Counted from the first letter of the stretch, positions 1 to 11,595 are shown. The stretch is DNA of 64,000 bases from Avena insularis (GCA_023614405.1 CM042684.1:470279650-470343649), one strand, 5' to 3'. Numbers and translations are program-made. Notes: generated by a model not told the origin, from the letters alone.

Positions 1-2646
1 TTATTGTAATCAAGAGATTGTGAACTTATTTAGTGTGTCTCACACTTCGTGAGACGGTTATTCATATGAGTTTGTAACAAACAGTTGTTCCACTTTTATG
101 AATGATTTCTATTCGTGTTCATATCTTGTTTGATTATGTGTGAATTATCCTTGTTGTTTGAAACTAATTGATAATGCATGAACATTTGTAAAACATTAAA
201 AAAATGCCTTGTTTAAAATACCCGACTTAATGATATGTTCATTAATGAATGAAAACCATTGTTTAAATTCAAAGTTATGGGATAATATGTGAAATACATT
301 TGATTTCTTGTCACATATAAATCATGCCTAAGTTCGGCAAAACAACGTGAACACCGTGTATTACTTGAATACAAAGTGTTTAAAGAATTGTTAAAAGTAA
401 ATACATATTCGATGTATTGTGTTTACCAAAAATGGTAATTATCATTATGTGATTGTTTAAATGTGTAAAGAAGTTTACCAAAGGAAACATGAATATGAAA
501 CTATTTGATTTGATCAAAGTGTTTCATCAACAAAGGGTATAAATATAAAAGGGAATCTAATTACTATGATTTGATCAATAGTAATGAAATTCAACTTTAT
601 AAGAATGGCATAAAAGAAATTGTGGAATGCAAAACATTTTGAAACGTCAAAATGCGAAGCATCACAATGTGATATTAGATATCAAAGGGGTTGAATAGAA
701 GGCACCAAATAAATCGTTGTAGTGTAGATGTAGAGACCATTAGTTAGAAATAGTTAGCACTCAATTAGAATTTATAGTGAACCATTTGAATTCATGAAAG
801 TTTTGGGGTTATTTGATATAACCAAAACAATAGCGAATAAGTCCTTCTAGAGTATTCATTGGAAACTTTGAATACGAAATCCATAGCTAAAACCAAAAGG
901 AAAGCGAAACTTGTATTGCTTGGATTTTGGTACATTTTTTAGGAAGCTCACTTTTAGTGATATTTCTCAATTATGGGGTATATGGAAATTAGTGAAAAAC
1001 ACGACGAGGATTCAAAAACCCTGCATCAGAGTGTTGAGAAGCGCAACGGACAATGTTCCTGAACGATTCTCCTCACAGAAGGAAAGAATCAATGATATTG
1101 ATCATTGTGTTTTCCCCACTAGTGTTTTCGCTACATGAAGTAGGATTCAAAATGTAATGCATATCTAGTATGGAGAAATTTGAGAATCATTTGTCATGAT
1201 TACTGGAATATGACATACCTACGAACTACTAAGGAAATAATGGTAAACTAGAACTATGAGAAATCCTGAAAGCAAAATTCACCTGAGATTAGAAAGCGAT
1301 TCGTTGATGAATCTCACAAGTAAAAGGGGTTACTTGGAATTTTCCCAAATGACTGCAAAGCCATAGTGGAAAAGGTGTGAATGACAAAAGCACAATTTGT
1401 CAAGTGTTGGAAAAATTCAAATGAATTTGATTCAAATGTGCTAAATGTCTAGTAGATTTAAAACTAGTAAAATACTAGTATCTCATAGTAAAATCTCCAA
1501 GTTTGATATTTGATCAAAGGATTTGAAATTGTTCAAAATAGTGATTAAATGTGCAATTTGCATAAAATTGAGTGGGAGCTATGAAAGTCTTCCTAAAACA
1601 ATATGTGATTGACATATTTTTAAGTGGGAGCAATATAAGTCTCAAATTCAAATATGTAGGAACATAGTTTGAGTAAGGGTAGTGACTCATACTCAAATAT
1701 GGTAGGAACATATTTTGAGTGGGAGCTTATAGGAGTAATTCTTAAGTATGTTAAGAATGAAAGCGCAAATACTTGTAAATAATGATTTATAAGATGTAGA
1801 AGTTGATAATAAGTATATTATGATATTATGTAGTATTCCTTAAGGGATTCTGAAAGGGATTCAGAATAAAAGTTAATTAAGGAACCAATCCTTAATAACT
1901 CGAATTAGGAATAGCATTAAGTTTAACATCAATGGTTGTAAGAAATAAAAGGATGATCGTCATCCACTATGTTGAGACATAGGTTCTATCTTAGTAAACC
2001 ATGATGATAACTTAACATAATATGTGATCCAATAAGGAACGTTTAAAAGTGATTAAGTTTGAATCACAGTGTCTAATAGATAACTGTAGACATGTTTTCC
2101 AAATCCATAAAGGATGACATATATTAAAGCATAAAGGGTTATGTTATAAGGAAATATTTTGGAAACTCCTGTAAATAACGATTAAAGTTAAGTAGGAAGC
2201 GAGGTGAACAAAACATCGAAAGTTGCACAGAGTGCACTAGTGTTTCGATGAATACATTTATAATAATAGATAAGGGTACCATCTAAAGTGTTGTATAATG
2301 TTATGGCGGGGCTAGTTCGCTTTTAACGTAGAATGATGTGTCCCAGGGCACAGTGCCCATGAGAAAGCCCTCGAGGTTGATCTAACGTCCTTTGTAGGCT
2401 CACGAATCGTGCATCGTTATGCTGCCATGGCGACGATGCATACACACAGATGCTATCATGTGATGATAGAGTATTAATGTCAATCCAGGTGATATTAGTA
2501 AGTTGCAAAGGATTTGGAACTGTAAAGTACAGACCCAAGATTCAACCTCTTCCATGAGCAAGCATGTTCAGGGTACTGGGTATATGGTGCCAATGATTGA
2601 GAACAAATGCAGCTAGTGTATTTGTACTCTAGTGCAAGTGGGAGAC
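1..2646 (+). mobile_element. Decayed Copia-type internal region (5' part outside window)
   Basis: This AT-rich stretch has no reading frame longer than about 75 codons and no protein domain that I can read with confidence. It is assigned to the interior of a Copia LTR retrotransposon because it ends in a Copia-style polypurine tract (AGTGGGAGAC, ending at 2646) directly against an LTR that starts TGTTGGAAATATGCCC. The motif AGTGGGAGC recurs inside it (near 1570, 1620 and 1720), as it does in decayed Copia pol regions. The 5' LTR lies left of the window. Domain-level assignment is inference. Confidence 0.6.
2632..2646 (+). other. Polypurine tract of the left Copia element
   Basis: GTGCAAGTGGGAGAC sits immediately before the LTR. 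The same tract precedes the 3' LTRs of the two other Copia elements here (25010 on plus, 52768 on minus). It is the plus-strand primer site of Ty1/Copia elements. Confidence 0.8.
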
Positions 2647-4438
2647 TGTTGGAAATATGCCCTAGAGACAAATAGTAGTAAGGACTATTATCATATTTCA
2701 TATAGTTTATAATTAAGTTTTTATATCATGTTATAACTACGTTGAGTGGAAACATCAATACACGTGTGATATACAAACAACCAGGGGTTCCTAGTGAAAC
2801 TCTAGTCACTGGTCCATTGGTCAACAGATGATCAAGTTTCCTGATCATGTGGCATTTATGCCAGTTGGAAATGAGGTCATCTCATTCTGAGAATGAGATG
2901 ATGAACCAATACCCAGCCTAAACATCGTGACCCGATCATGTCACGAAGTTCAAGTTACAATGATTAGAAATGGATCCTCGTAGACTATTCCTTAGACCGT
3001 GAGGCTATATCAATCACTGCCTCCCGAGAGTGCTTTGATAGCATCAAGTGCCACTTGGTAATACAGTGGTTATAAAGGTGTGTTCAGGTACTCGGAGGAA
3101 ACCGTTGAGGCAATATATGTCAAGAGCGGGATTTTCCGTCCATGTGACGGGAAGATACTCAAGGGTCCACTCGGAGAAGTTATATCCAATAGCTATGCAG
3201 CGTGTGATTTGATCACGGGGATATCACTTGTCGGATCAAGTCAAGTAGCATTGTTCAGTAACGAGATTGAAAACGACATGGTGATGTCATTGATCAGATC
3301 TCGGGCAATGCAAGTATCAAGAGACAAAGGTAATAAGACACGACTGTCCCGGTTCAAACGACAAAAGATCTTCGTGGAACGCACAAGGGTCACATGGCCA
3401 TCCAGGTCCCTCTGTCGATCATTGGTGCGGGAGTGTCCCGACCATGTCTGGAGTGTTCCCGAACCGTGGGGTATCACACTTAAGGGCTTGATGATGCTTA
3501 GAGAGTGTTTATAGGATCGGTGGAATCACCGAAGAAGAGTAGGGAGAAAACCGGAAGGGTTTCGGTAAGTCCGGAGGATGTCCGGAGTGGAGGTGGAAGG
3601 TGTTCCATAGCCACGGAGGTTGAATAATATGTGAATGAATGTTAAATGTTGATTTAATCATTTATTCATAATTATTTAAATAAAGAGAAAATCAATTTTA
3701 ATGGTCAAAGGCTTAATGGGCCAATTCCGGAGTAAGAAGGCCCATTAGGGGAAAGGAGAGAGGGAGAGGGGCCAAGGGGGAGGCCGGCTGGGCCTAGCCC
3801 CCCCCCCCCCCGTAGGGCCCACTAGGGTGGCCAGCGGCCACCCCTCCCTCCTCCTATCCTTTAGTCCCACCCCGGGACTTTGAGGGAGGTAGTACCTCCC
3901 CTCCCCCTATATATAGTGGGGGGTATTTGGCCAAAAGAAATACACCAATAATCAATAAAGGTCTCCCCACTTTTGGGAGGACCTCTAATTGATATTTTCT
4001 CTCTCCCCCTCTCTCTCTCTCTCGTGACCGTGGTCCCAAGTCTGGACTGCGCGAGCGAGAGACATCTTCACCACGGAGCGTCGTCACGCTGCGGGATTTA
4101 GATCCGGGAGCTCTACTTCCGCAACTGCTGCTAGATCGAGGAAGCGGGAGTCATCGTTAGGAACCGGACATGTGTAACTCCCCGCGAGGTGTCGCACTTG
4201 AGGCACTCAAGTCGTTGGAGCCAAGGAGCGCAAGGACTTCATCACGACCTTGAGGTCGTCTTCGGCTCGTCTACATCAACCACGCTCTCCTGAGCGTTGA
4301 CAACGCTTTTCAGTCTTCAAGGGTAAGTTCGTGAAAAGCCCCTCCCGTTACTGTATTACTAATAGATAGGTCCTGGTAGCTTCAGGGGTTCAGGGGCGTA
4401 GAGTAAAATTTATTGTTTTCATACGCGGAACCCCAATA
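2647..4438 (+). repeat. Copia 3' LTR, about 1.8 kb
   Basis: It begins TGTTGGAAATATGCCC, the start shared by BARE/Angela-like Triticeae Copia LTRs, and ends in a degenerate CCCCAATA where a CA end is expected. A TATA box lies at 3908 and a pyrimidine-rich CT tract near 4005-4022. The right flank (4439 on) is LINE ORF2 in the opposite orientation, so the element inserted into a LINE. A 144-codon frame inside it (3080-3514) is not a gene. The TSD cannot be checked because the 5' LTR is outside the window. Confidence 0.75.
3908..3916 (+). promoter_or_regulatory. TATA box of the Copia LTR promoter
   Basis: TATATATAG follows a C-rich stretch, about 530 bp before the LTR end. This is the usual placement of the U3/R promoter in such LTRs. 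Confidence 0.5.
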
Positions 4439-5505
4439 GGAAAGGACTCCAAAATTCAGTCTAGCAACATTAATCCTCCCTAGGATGAAGTCGTTCACAA
4501 TGTGAAGCACACCCAGCTACACCTGCGGCCAAAATTTCTTGAAGAAGCTCACGGGGAAGCTGCCGACCCAGGGGCAGTGTCCGATTTCATGTCATTCACA
4601 ATGGCCTATAGTCTTGCATGGAGAACGTTAGCACCAACCCAAGGTTCTCCTCTTCTGAGACCCGCTGCTCAGCTGCCCAGGTGTCCAGCACCAGGCCACA
4701 CCTACATGCCTCCTCCATTCCCAGCAAAATGGTGGTAGAACTCGTAAATATGGTCCTAGATTTGTGGTTTATTCGTAATTACTCTGCCTAGGGTGGTGAG
4801 GGCGGTGATGGCGCACTTCCAGCGATGCCCATTAGCTACAACATGAAAGTACACCATGTTGGCATCGCCCTAGAGCACCCACCGCACCCTTTCTCACTGC
4901 TGCCAATATTCCTCTTATTTTTTGAGGATTTGGAGTAGTTGTTCTTCTAAGCAATATCTCCTTGCCCACTCCTCAGCTAGCCATGATGAGTCCGCTAGGA
5001 GGTCCAATTCTTTAATGTGACTGAATAGAGCCTTCTTATTTTGCTTGGTTTCTTTCCCTATGTTCTGGCTCCAACCGCGAAGCCCCTATTGCAGCCTCGA
5101 GCTCATGAACTACCACCAATCCACAATATCACGGCATCCAACTATGCAAGCCAGCTTGAACCAAGCATCACTCACCATCTCGTGAGAACCCTCAACCTCG
5201 AACCAACCTGACTCGAAGAAGAATCTGTTAGACTTGATCGGGGCACCCTCGACCGTGTCAAAAATCATAGGCATGTGGTCTAGTCCCAGACTACTCTCTG
5301 CAATCAGCGAGCACCTGAGAAACAATGCCTCTAACTCGGGAGCAATGAACACCCTATCCAACATGCAACACACCAGGTTTAGTTGCATGTTTGTCCATGT
5401 AAACCTCGCACCCATGCGAGGAATTTCCCTAATGAATTCCCATGATATGGCACCAAATGGAGTTCTATTCAAGGAGATTAAATCTCTTGCTACTCTAAAC
5501 TTTAG
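4439..5505 (-). pseudogene. LINE ORF2 fragment: end of endonuclease to start of reverse transcriptase
   Basis: Read on the minus strand from 5505 downward, the translation gives the second half of a plant L1-type endonuclease domain (motifs RTPFGAISWEFI, ARFTWTN, LDRVFIAPE and GLDHMPMIFD, the last a variant of the SDH motif). A linker with WW...ANMVYFH and KCAITAL follows, then the start of the RT region (DMKSDTAPG). Only the first 120 codons are open (5110-5472); stops and frameshifts break the rest. The left end is cut by the Copia LTR at 4438. Non-functional. It lies head to head with a plus-strand LINE tail, see the next entry. Confidence 0.75.
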
Positions 5506-5702
5506 TTATTTTCCTATGATTTATTGCCTAAGGGCTTGTAATAAGGTTGCAAACTCTCTCGTGATTTTTGGATTGAAGATGGTGCATGATCCCCAAGCCA
5601 TATGGACGTGTCATACTCCTACCGTCATCCATGGCTTGGTCTCCAGCGATTTTGCTAGATCGTTGGGTTAATGGAACGAGATGAGTTCCAGTTTCAAAAA
5701 AA
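5506..5702 (+). pseudogene. LINE ORF2 C-terminal RNase H-like tail with short A-run
   Basis: The plus-strand translation up to 5671 contains CLRACNKVANSL and a run ending LVSSDFARSLG. This matches the RNase H-like (RVT_3) carboxy terminus of plant LINEs. After the stop come about 20 bases and a run of seven A (5696-5702), which looks like a poly(A) end. The orientation is opposite to the adjoining endonuclease fragment and the junction is near 5505. It may be the 3' end of the same inverted LINE copy. Confidence 0.6.
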
Positions 5703-5719
5703 TGTACCGGTTTTCCCAG

Positions 5720-5815
5720 AACTAGGCTACACTCTAGTGTGTGTGTGCACCTCCATTATGGCACGTTGGATCCATGTTTTGTTCCAACAACCATTCCATT
5801 CTGTTGACCTCCCTC
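5720..5815 (+). repeat. First copy of a duplicated host segment (blocks A and B)
   Basis: Block A (5720-5741, AACTAGGCTACACTCT...) recurs at 27011-27035. Block B (5762-5815, containing GTTCCAACAACCATTCCAT) recurs at 27839-27905. The matching block C for this copy lies at 26793-26872, on the far side of the nested insertions. Together they outline an A-B-C unit present twice upstream of the receptor kinase gene. Confidence 0.6.
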
Positions 5816-5959
5816 CTTCTCACGTGACCGTCTCTCTCTAACCTTTGTTCGTACCCTAAGTTTTTCCCCTAGCGGGAAACCTAGGGTTTACCTGTCCTCC
5901 GATGGTGCTACCGTCGAGAGTTTCTCTATTCTGGTCGGTGTTCTCTACGTCATGGAGTG

Positions 5960-7128
5960 ATGTCAACATACAAAGGAGAATCGAGCAAAGGGAAGGATGA
6001 CTCGGTGAAAGATCTCCTAAACTGTCTCAATCTCGTGGAGGAAGACATGGCAAATTCATTTGGGAGGAGGAGGTGGAGGATCCACCCGAGCCGACGAAGT
6101 GGCTAGCGATCACAAAAGTACACACCACAAGATGGTTTAGCCCTAGCACTTTGTATGCGGATATGCGTTCGGCATGGAATCCCATGATGGATGTAGCATG
6201 GAGGAAGATCGAAGACAACCCATCCATGATTCAATTCATGTGTCTAGGTGATTGGAACAAAGCAATGAGTCAGGGGGCTGGGTTTTCAGGAACCAGGCGG
6301 TGATGATGGAGGAGTATGACAGGTTCTAAAAACCTAGATCAGTTGTTCTGATAAAATCATAGTCTAGGATTAGGTCCTCAAACTCCTAGATAACTTCTTG
6401 AATGAACCTATCATTAGAGGCATGTATAGAAACATGGGGATTGTAGAAGTTCAGACCAAGTTGCCAGCTGGTTTTGTTGGAGAATCCGTATGTATCAAAG
6501 TTAAGCTTGATGTGAGTAAAAATCTCTTCTTCTTTGTATCAATGACCAAGGATAAAAAGAAGGAGTGGTATCAAGTTAAGTACGAAAAACTACCGACCTT
6601 CTGTCATATGTGCGATATGATTGGCCACTAGCATGAGGAATGCGGTGACGGAGTTCACGGTGATGAGAAATTTGAATGGGGTGAATTCATCTTGGCAGGA
6701 GGGGGACGAGGCAGTGGTCGTGGAAGAGCTGCTGGGCGGGCAATGAATTTGGCAGAGGCTCGTTCATGGGTAGAGGATGAAGGAGGTTTGGTGACGAGCG
6801 CACGGATATGAACTGGGGTGCTTCCAAAAATAGTACCAATGATGAAACCACGTATATGGATGTTGATCTATATGATAGGGATGGCAACCCTAGGAAGAGG
6901 CCGAATTCTATAGATAATATTTCAATCGACAATACTCTAGCTTTGATTGACTCGGGTAATAAAGTGGCGGATATTGTGGGCAGGTTTGATAGTGACAACT
7001 TGAAGGTCACTGACAATAGTGGTACACCAGGGAAAGTTCAGGCTCCAAAGTGGTCACGGACAGACGAAGTAAGCAACAAAATTGATATATCGGGGACCTC
7101 CAGGAAGGAGGTTGACCGGGAGCAATGA
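5960..7128 (+). pseudogene. LINE ORF1 (RNA-binding, CCHC-type), broken
   Basis: This is the nucleic-acid-binding protein of a plant LINE. From the ATG at 5960 the translation starts MSTYKGESSKGKDD. A shift near 6050 leads into a frame with TKWLAITKVHTTRWFS and LGDWNKAM, typical of the DUF4283-like domain of LINE ORF1. A zinc knuckle is visible at about 6600-6650 (C-x2-C-x4-H-x4-C), but a TAG stop sits directly after its histidine. A Gly/Arg-rich segment (6700-6780) and an acidic tail (6808-7128) follow. Its TGA overlaps the ORF2 ATG in an ATGA arrangement. At least one frameshift and several stops make it non-functional. Confidence 0.7.
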
Positions 7129-8560
7129 GGATCCTAAGTTTGAACTGCCGTGGCCTCAAAAAGGCTAAGGCAAGCAGGGCTCTACTTGATGTTGTCAATC
7201 ATAGATGCCCTAATTTGATTTTCCTTTCAGAAACTCATTTGGACAGATGGCTGACTGAGTGTCTTCAAAGGAAATTGAGGATGGATTTTATGGAGGTTGT
7301 TTTTGATGATGATAGAAGTGGTGGACTGATTATTATGTGGAAGAAGGATCTGGTGGTCTCAGTGATAGATATAACTTTAAATTTCATTGACGCCATCATC
7401 GGATGTGGAGCTGATAATATTTGGAGGCTCACAGGGTTGTATGGAGAACCTAGGTGGGAGAATAAGCATCTAACTTGGCATAGAATGAGATATTTGAGTC
7501 TTGTCAATTCAATTTCATGGATGATTATGGGTGACATGAATGGTATTATGTATCCTTTTGAGAAGGAAGAGGTATGGCTAGACCTGCTCATTGCATGAAA
7601 GCTTTCAGAGACTCTCTTGATGACTGGCATTTGGAGGATGTCGGATATATTGGTGACAAGTTTACATGGCTTAGAGGCGAAATAAAGGAGAGACTAGATC
7701 GTGCATTAGCCAATGAAGCATGGAGTTCAAAATCTCCAGAATCTAGTCTACGTCATCTTGATTACTATAGGTCAGATCACAGGCCTATTTTGATGTGCAT
7801 TGAAGAGACGTTTGTGGAGCAAAGGTCTGGCCGGGCTATGCTTAGGTTTGAGGCCCGTTGGCTGAAAAAAAGACTTAATGGAGATTGTACAGGGTGCTTG
7901 GGATGATGCTGGCCTAGTAGGTTCAAATTGCTCATTAGTGGGAAAACTTTCTAGAGTGCACGATCACCTGCATAAATGGGACGGTTCAATTCTGAAAAAA
8001 ACAAAGAATAATATTCGGAAAACACAGAGGGAGTTAGAGAATGTTGTGCGTCAATCTCTGTCGGCGGAGAATATTGCATGATAGAAGGAGTTGTCTGAGG
8101 AGATTGAAAGATTATTAGAGATGAGAGAATTCCATTAGAAACAATGGAGACATATTAATTGGCTCTAGTATGGTGATAAAAATACGAGTTACTTTAATAA
8201 TTTGCTTCGGCCAGGTGGCAGAAAAATCATATTAAAAAGTTGATGGATGATAATGGGAATTGGTTGGAGGAATCTGTCTAGTTATTTGCAACAGAAGTTG
8301 AAGAGCTGAATCCTGAACTTCTTGACATGGTAACCCCAAAGGTAACCCAGGAAATGAATGAGGTTTGCTTAGGGTGTATACTAAAGATGATGTTAAAAAA
8401 GCACTCTTCTCAAATGGGGATACTAAAGCCCCATGGGTGGATGGTTTGCATGCTATATTTTTCAAAAAGTGTTGGCATATTATTGGGCAAGCTTTGATAG
8501 GTGAGGTGTTAAATGCTATAAATAACAAGGTTATACTTGAAGGATGGAGCAATAAATATA
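7125..8560 (+). pseudogene. LINE ORF2, endonuclease and first part of reverse transcriptase, broken
   Basis: ORF2 would encode the endonuclease and reverse transcriptase that copy LINE RNA at a nicked target. It opens with MRILSLNCRGLKKAKA, the standard plant L1 endonuclease start. SETH (about 7230), IMGDMNGI (about 7530), RLDRAL (about 7700) and SDHRP (about 7775) follow, i.e. the expected endonuclease motifs in order. A frameshift lies at about 7570-7600, another near 7880, and stops at 8082 and after. The RT N-terminal segment (DDVKKALFSNGDTKAPWVDG, about 8391-8450) ends at about 8555. The RT core with its YxDD motif is absent from the window. Confidence 0.8.
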
Positions 8561-9253
8561 TATATGAAAGTGATGCACTTCAATGACAGATGCATGCGTC
8601 CACATCATCCATTGCACTATAGAAACACGCATCTACAGTAACTGTGCATCTACAATACTTTTACTTTTTTTCTTATTGCCATGTAAGTCTCTGTGCAGCT
8701 AGGTACATGTTGTTGCACGGCTTATCTCGGTCCATTCCTACTGCTCAATAACCGCATGCCTCTCCTGATTTTCTCTCTCCCCATCCATGTCGTCTCCGAT
8801 TGAGAGCTCCACCAGCGTCGCCCTCCTCGCGGCTAAGCTCTGTCTCCATTGACCACCTCCTCCAAAGTCCCTGGCTACCCCGACCGCTTCCTCGCCCAAG
8901 TTCTCCATGTCTACATCTTCCCCTAGAAAATCTCAATACGAGCACAACGACATGAGGTCACCGGCAATAGCCTCCCAGGCACTCCCTCCCATGTCCCTGT
9001 TGTCGGTTGCCCTCCCTGTTCCCATACCCACTGCCTTCTCTGCTCCTGGCATGACGCCATTTGCCTCCCCAGTATCCATCGTCGCGATGCCATGTGTCCA
9101 TTCCACCACTCAACGCCGCCACAAGCCCGCCCAATCCCCAGGCCAACAGCTCCCCTTCACTGCTTCTGTCGACCTGTACCGGTGGACTCCAAGGAGGAGG
9201 AACTCTAGCCAGAGATGAAGATGGATGGCAAGGAATTGCGGAGGAGAGAAGAG
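8561..9253. other. Unclassified insert, left part
   Basis: This sequence separates two parts of one LINE ORF2 and matches nothing that I recognise. It is AT-rich to about 8700, then C-rich with CT-rich runs and short frames on both strands (8907-9218 + and 8958-9266 - are the longest) with no domain. It continues at 15751 after removal of the Gypsy element and one copy of its AAGAG duplication. Confidence 0.4.
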
Positions 9254-10664
9254 TGATACAATGCAAATGTATCTATAATTTTTGATGTTCCATGCTTGGT
9301 TTTATCTACTTTCTTGTGTTTTGTCCACACTTTGGAGTACTTTTCATATGATTTCTTGGACTAACCTATTAATAAGTGCCAAAGTGCTAGTTGCCTGTTT
9401 TCTGCTGTTTTTAGTTCCAAGAAAGTCAGAAAATCAATATTCTCGGAATTGGACCGGACAAAAGCCAAAGTCGATATTTTACCAGAAGACTCACGGAGCC
9501 AGAAGACGAGACGGAGAGGGGCCAGGGGCTGGCCACACCACCTGGTGGCGCGGGCCAGGCCAGGCCGCGCCAGGGGGTGGTGTGGGCCTCTTCGGCACCC
9601 CCTCGGTCTCCCCTCTCGCCTATAAGAGCCTCCCGATGCATAAACCCTAAATCGTCAAGCCTCTAGCCACGAAAAGTTCCGCAGCGACGCCGCCACCAAA
9701 GGGGAGATTCGAGGGACAGAAAGTCTCTGTTCTGGCACCCTGCCGGGATGGGGAAGTGCCCCCGAAGCCATCTCCAACGATCTCCACCACCATCTCCATC
9801 ACCATTGCTGATTCCCATGATGAGGAGGGAGTAGATCTCTCTCGAGGCTAAGGGTTCTACCGGTAGCTATGTGTTCATCTCTCTCTATGCATGATCATAT
9901 TATGATCATGAGCTTTGTAATCTAGTAGATCTACCTTGCTACTCAAATGATTTAATAGATCTCTACTCTCCCCATGTGTGTGAAAGTGACAACATGCACA
10001 CCATGGTGGCACTTAGGCTAGAGATTACAAATACTTGTTATGAGTTATATTTGGAGTTGGATGTCTTTATGAAATTGTGGTGTTTGTTTGAACCATCTAG
10101 TGCTCAAGGTGACAGTGTGGGGTTTTCTAGATGGGAAAGATGAACTTTGAGGTGTGATGTTATAGCCCTACCATGGATTAGAGTGTCCAACCGGAGAGTA
10201 GTTAAGAGTAGTATCATGAAGAGAAGATATTTATATGAGAGTGTTTACTAGTGAAAGTATGATCCCTAGGCCTTGTTTCTAAGCATTGAAATACTTTTTG
10301 CAACTAGATATGTTACATGTTTGCTTGCTTCCATCTTTATTTCAGTTTGCCTTTAGTCTCTTCCACGCCATCAAGCTATTTTCTGGCACCATTGTCTTAT
10401 ATTCATACCACTTGTATTTCACTATCTCTTCGCCGAACTAGTGCACTTATACACCTGACAAGTGTATTGAGTGTGTTGGGGACACAAGAGACTTCTTGTA
10501 TCTTGATTGCAGGGTTGCTTGAGAGGGGATACCTTTGATCACTTCCTCCCTGAGTTCGATAAACCTTGGGTGATCCACTTAAGGGAAAACTTGCTGTTGT
10601 TCTACAAACCTCTGCACTTGGAGGCCCAACAACTGTCTACAAGAATAGAAGTGCGTAGACATCA
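9254..10664 (+). repeat. 5' LTR of Gypsy family 1 (1411 bp)
   Basis: TGATACA...GACATCA. It contains a TATA-like CTATAAGAG at 9620 and, just upstream, an inverted repeat with perfect 10-bp arms (9533-9542 and 9576-9585). Small indels distinguish it from the 3' LTR, including an 11-bp segment here that is missing at about 14616 in the 3' LTR. Confidence 0.9.
9620..9628 (+). promoter_or_regulatory. TATA box in Gypsy family 1 LTR
   Basis: CTATAAGAG lies in the GC-rich middle of the LTR and is repeated at the equivalent place in the 3' LTR (14701). A related CTATAAA lies on the minus strand at about 51308-51314 in the third LTR of this family. Confidence 0.5.
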
Positions 10665-10674
10665 AGCTATTTTC

Positions 10675-10693
10675 TCAAGGCCGCTGCCGGGAG
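10675..10693 (+). other. Degenerate primer binding site (tRNA-Asp type)
   Basis: TCAAGGCCGCTGCCGGGAG sits 10 bases after the LTR end. The intact form, complementary to the 3' end of plant tRNA-Asp, is seen in the related minus-strand element at 63136-63153 and as TGGCGTTGTTGCCGGGGAG at 41449. Confidence 0.6.
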
Positions 10694-10798
10694 GTAAGGT
10701 AAAAGGTACTCACATCCTCCGGTGTGAGTGCTCGAAGTTATTTCCTTTAGATTCTGCAATTTTGTCTTTTTGTTTCTTGTTTTCACTAGTTAGGCTTA

Positions 10799-11595
10799 AT
10801 GGAAAACAACAACAAAATTAGAGAGCTTTATAGTATTTATCTTGTGTTAGGACATGAAGTGTTTGAAGAGAAAATTAAAAACCCTATGGAACTTTATTTG
10901 CATGCTAATACAATGTTGTTAGTATGAATTCTTTGGACACCATTATTTCTAATGCTATGGAAAAGTCTAAGCTTGGGGAAGCTAGTTTTTATGAAAATGA
11001 TCTTTTTAGTCCCCCAAGCATGGAGGAGAAAATTTACTTTGATGATACCAAACCTCCAATATATGATGATTACAATGATGAATATGATATTTTCAGTCCA
11101 CCTACTATTGAGGAGAAAATTAATTATGATTACAATATGCCTCCTATATTTGATGATTATGGTGATGAGAATAATAATGATAGCTATTTTGTTGAAGTTG
11201 CTCCCACTATAATCAATAAGAATGACTATGCTTATGTGGAGAGTAATAATCATTTTATGCATGTGGCTCATGATAAGAATGTTTTATGTGATATTTATAT
11301 AGTTAATTTTATTCATGTTGCTACTGAAAGTTATTATGAGAGAGGGAAACATGACTTTATGCATCTCAATAATATTAAGTTTCCCCTCTTTATGTTGAAA
11401 GTCTTGAGGTTGCACTTGTTTTGCTTTACTATGCTTGTTGCTTTGTGCTTTCATGACTTGTTTCTTTACAAGATTCCTATGCATAGGAAGTGGGTTAGAC
11501 TTAAATGTGTTTTGAATTTGCTTCTTGATGCTCTCTTTTACTTCAATTCATATTTCTTATGTGAGAATCTTCTCAAACTATCATGCCTAACTTAA
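10799..11595 (+). pseudogene. Unknown ORF of Gypsy family 1 (acidic, then hydrophobic)
   Basis: The longest open part is 10924-11595 (223 codons). Comparison with the minus-strand copy at 62191-62987 shows that the frame originally began at the ATG at 10799 (MENNNKIRELYSIY) and that one base is missing here before 10924. The first half is acidic and repetitive, with three degenerate repeats of PP(I/S)...DDY/EEKI (residues about 28-75 of the 223). The second half has a strongly hydrophobic stretch (residues about 155-180) followed by a basic, leucine-rich tail. It occupies the position of gag but shows no gag, zinc-knuckle or protease motif. Retention of much of the frame in two copies argues for past coding. 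Function unknown. Confidence 0.5.

Larger units (their letters stand above)
5816..8560 (+). mobile_element. LINE (L1-type), 5' portion: leader, ORF1 and ORF2 start
   Basis: About 145 bases of leader precede ORF1 (5960) and ORF2 (7125). ORF2 breaks off at about 8560 where unclassified DNA begins. The same LINE resumes near 17701 and again at 26663. The likely insertion point is read from a CCCTC pair at 5811-5815 and 26793-26797, plus an A-run at 26787-26792. Confidence 0.75.

Noticed and set aside
3080..3514. 144-codon frame in the left Copia LTR
   Set aside because: It lies entirely inside an LTR and shows no domain; the chance opening of an LTR is the simpler reading.
5234..5671. 145-codon plus-strand frame as one gene
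   Set aside because: Its first part is antisense to the LINE endonuclease fragment; only the last third is meaningful (LINE RNase H tail).
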